DNA from: Lachnospiraceae bacterium
Lineage (GTDB): Bacteria > Bacillota > Clostridia > Lachnospirales > Lachnospiraceae
Direction: 5' to 3'
Length of the DNA: 44,027 nt
Assembly: GCA_017455525.1 (NCBI GenBank)
Contig: JAFTAP010000049.1
Coordinates: forward strand, 1 to 44,027
The first letter of the stretch is position 1, and the number at the start of each line of letters is the position of its first letter. The notes beneath the pieces were generated by a model. The model did not search any database, was not told the DNA's origin, and was given only the letters and a program-made list of their open reading frames with translations. The position numbers and the translations under genes are program-made. Positions 44,018-44,027 of the stretch are shown one piece after another.

Positions 44018-44027
44018 AATATACAAA

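Overview
The window reads as a chromosomal segment of a Gram-positive, probably motile anaerobe of the Clostridia, most likely family Lachnospiraceae. This is inferred from gene content: a mreB-mreC-mreD-PBP2-rodA cluster followed by methylglyoxal synthase, a mutS-mutL-miaA-ynbB cluster, sepF/yggS cell-division genes, class B sortase, a MutL with the endonuclease motif, PilZ and chemotaxis receptors. Nearly every gene is housekeeping or cell-envelope related. There is no phage, insertion-sequence transposase, CRISPR array, rRNA or tRNA. No stretch longer than 300 bases lacks a gene.

Layout. 1-2378 (+): aroC and an overlapping lactonase-fold gene, driven by a promoter whose -35 box lies in the end of a small repeat element. 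2400-5788 (-): a tightly overlapping operon of a GlgX-like protein with lost catalytic residues, a TraX-family membrane protein, a DUF5662 protein and an orphan HypA. 5967-11854 (-): a PilZ/zinc-ribbon protein, a YgjV-GNAT fusion, an O-antigen ligase/polymerase-like protein, sortase B, a chemotaxis receptor and a small Cys-rich protein. 11943-16743: a MATE transporter, a 205-bp palindromic element, leuS, and a divergent cytidylate-kinase-like gene. 16734-20437 (-): the aroB-lspA-rluD-xer operon. 20611-25249 (-): sepF, yggS, an HlyD-like membrane protein, a small P-loop protein, a DD-carboxypeptidase and mgsA. 25342-32472 (-): radC, mreB, mreC, mreD, mrdA and rodA in transcription order. 32588-39477 (-): mutS, mutL, miaA and ynbB. 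39663-43778: a 57-aa divergent small gene, a Cache chemotaxis receptor, miaB and 5-formyl-THF cyclo-ligase.

Structural DNA is the most distinctive part. Both window edges carry copies of one approximately 206-bp MITE-like element (19-bp terminal inverted repeats, no ORF). The copies are in opposite orientation and about 98% identical over the shared 140 bp, so they bracket almost the whole segment as a long inverted repeat. The copy before aroC appears to donate a -35 box to a near-consensus promoter. A second, unrelated palindromic element fills the leuS-MATE gap, and hairpin clusters sit before aroB, before the small gene at 39663 and at the end of miaB.

Among proteins, the best leads are the GlgX-like pseudoenzyme, a methylglyoxal synthase with Glu at the catalytic-base position, a PBP2 with about 250 extra residues ahead of its transpeptidase core, and two membrane-protein genes whose promoters place the transcript start at or within a few bases of the start codon. 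I saw no clearly new multi-gene system; the window is mostly ordinary core genome with interesting details.
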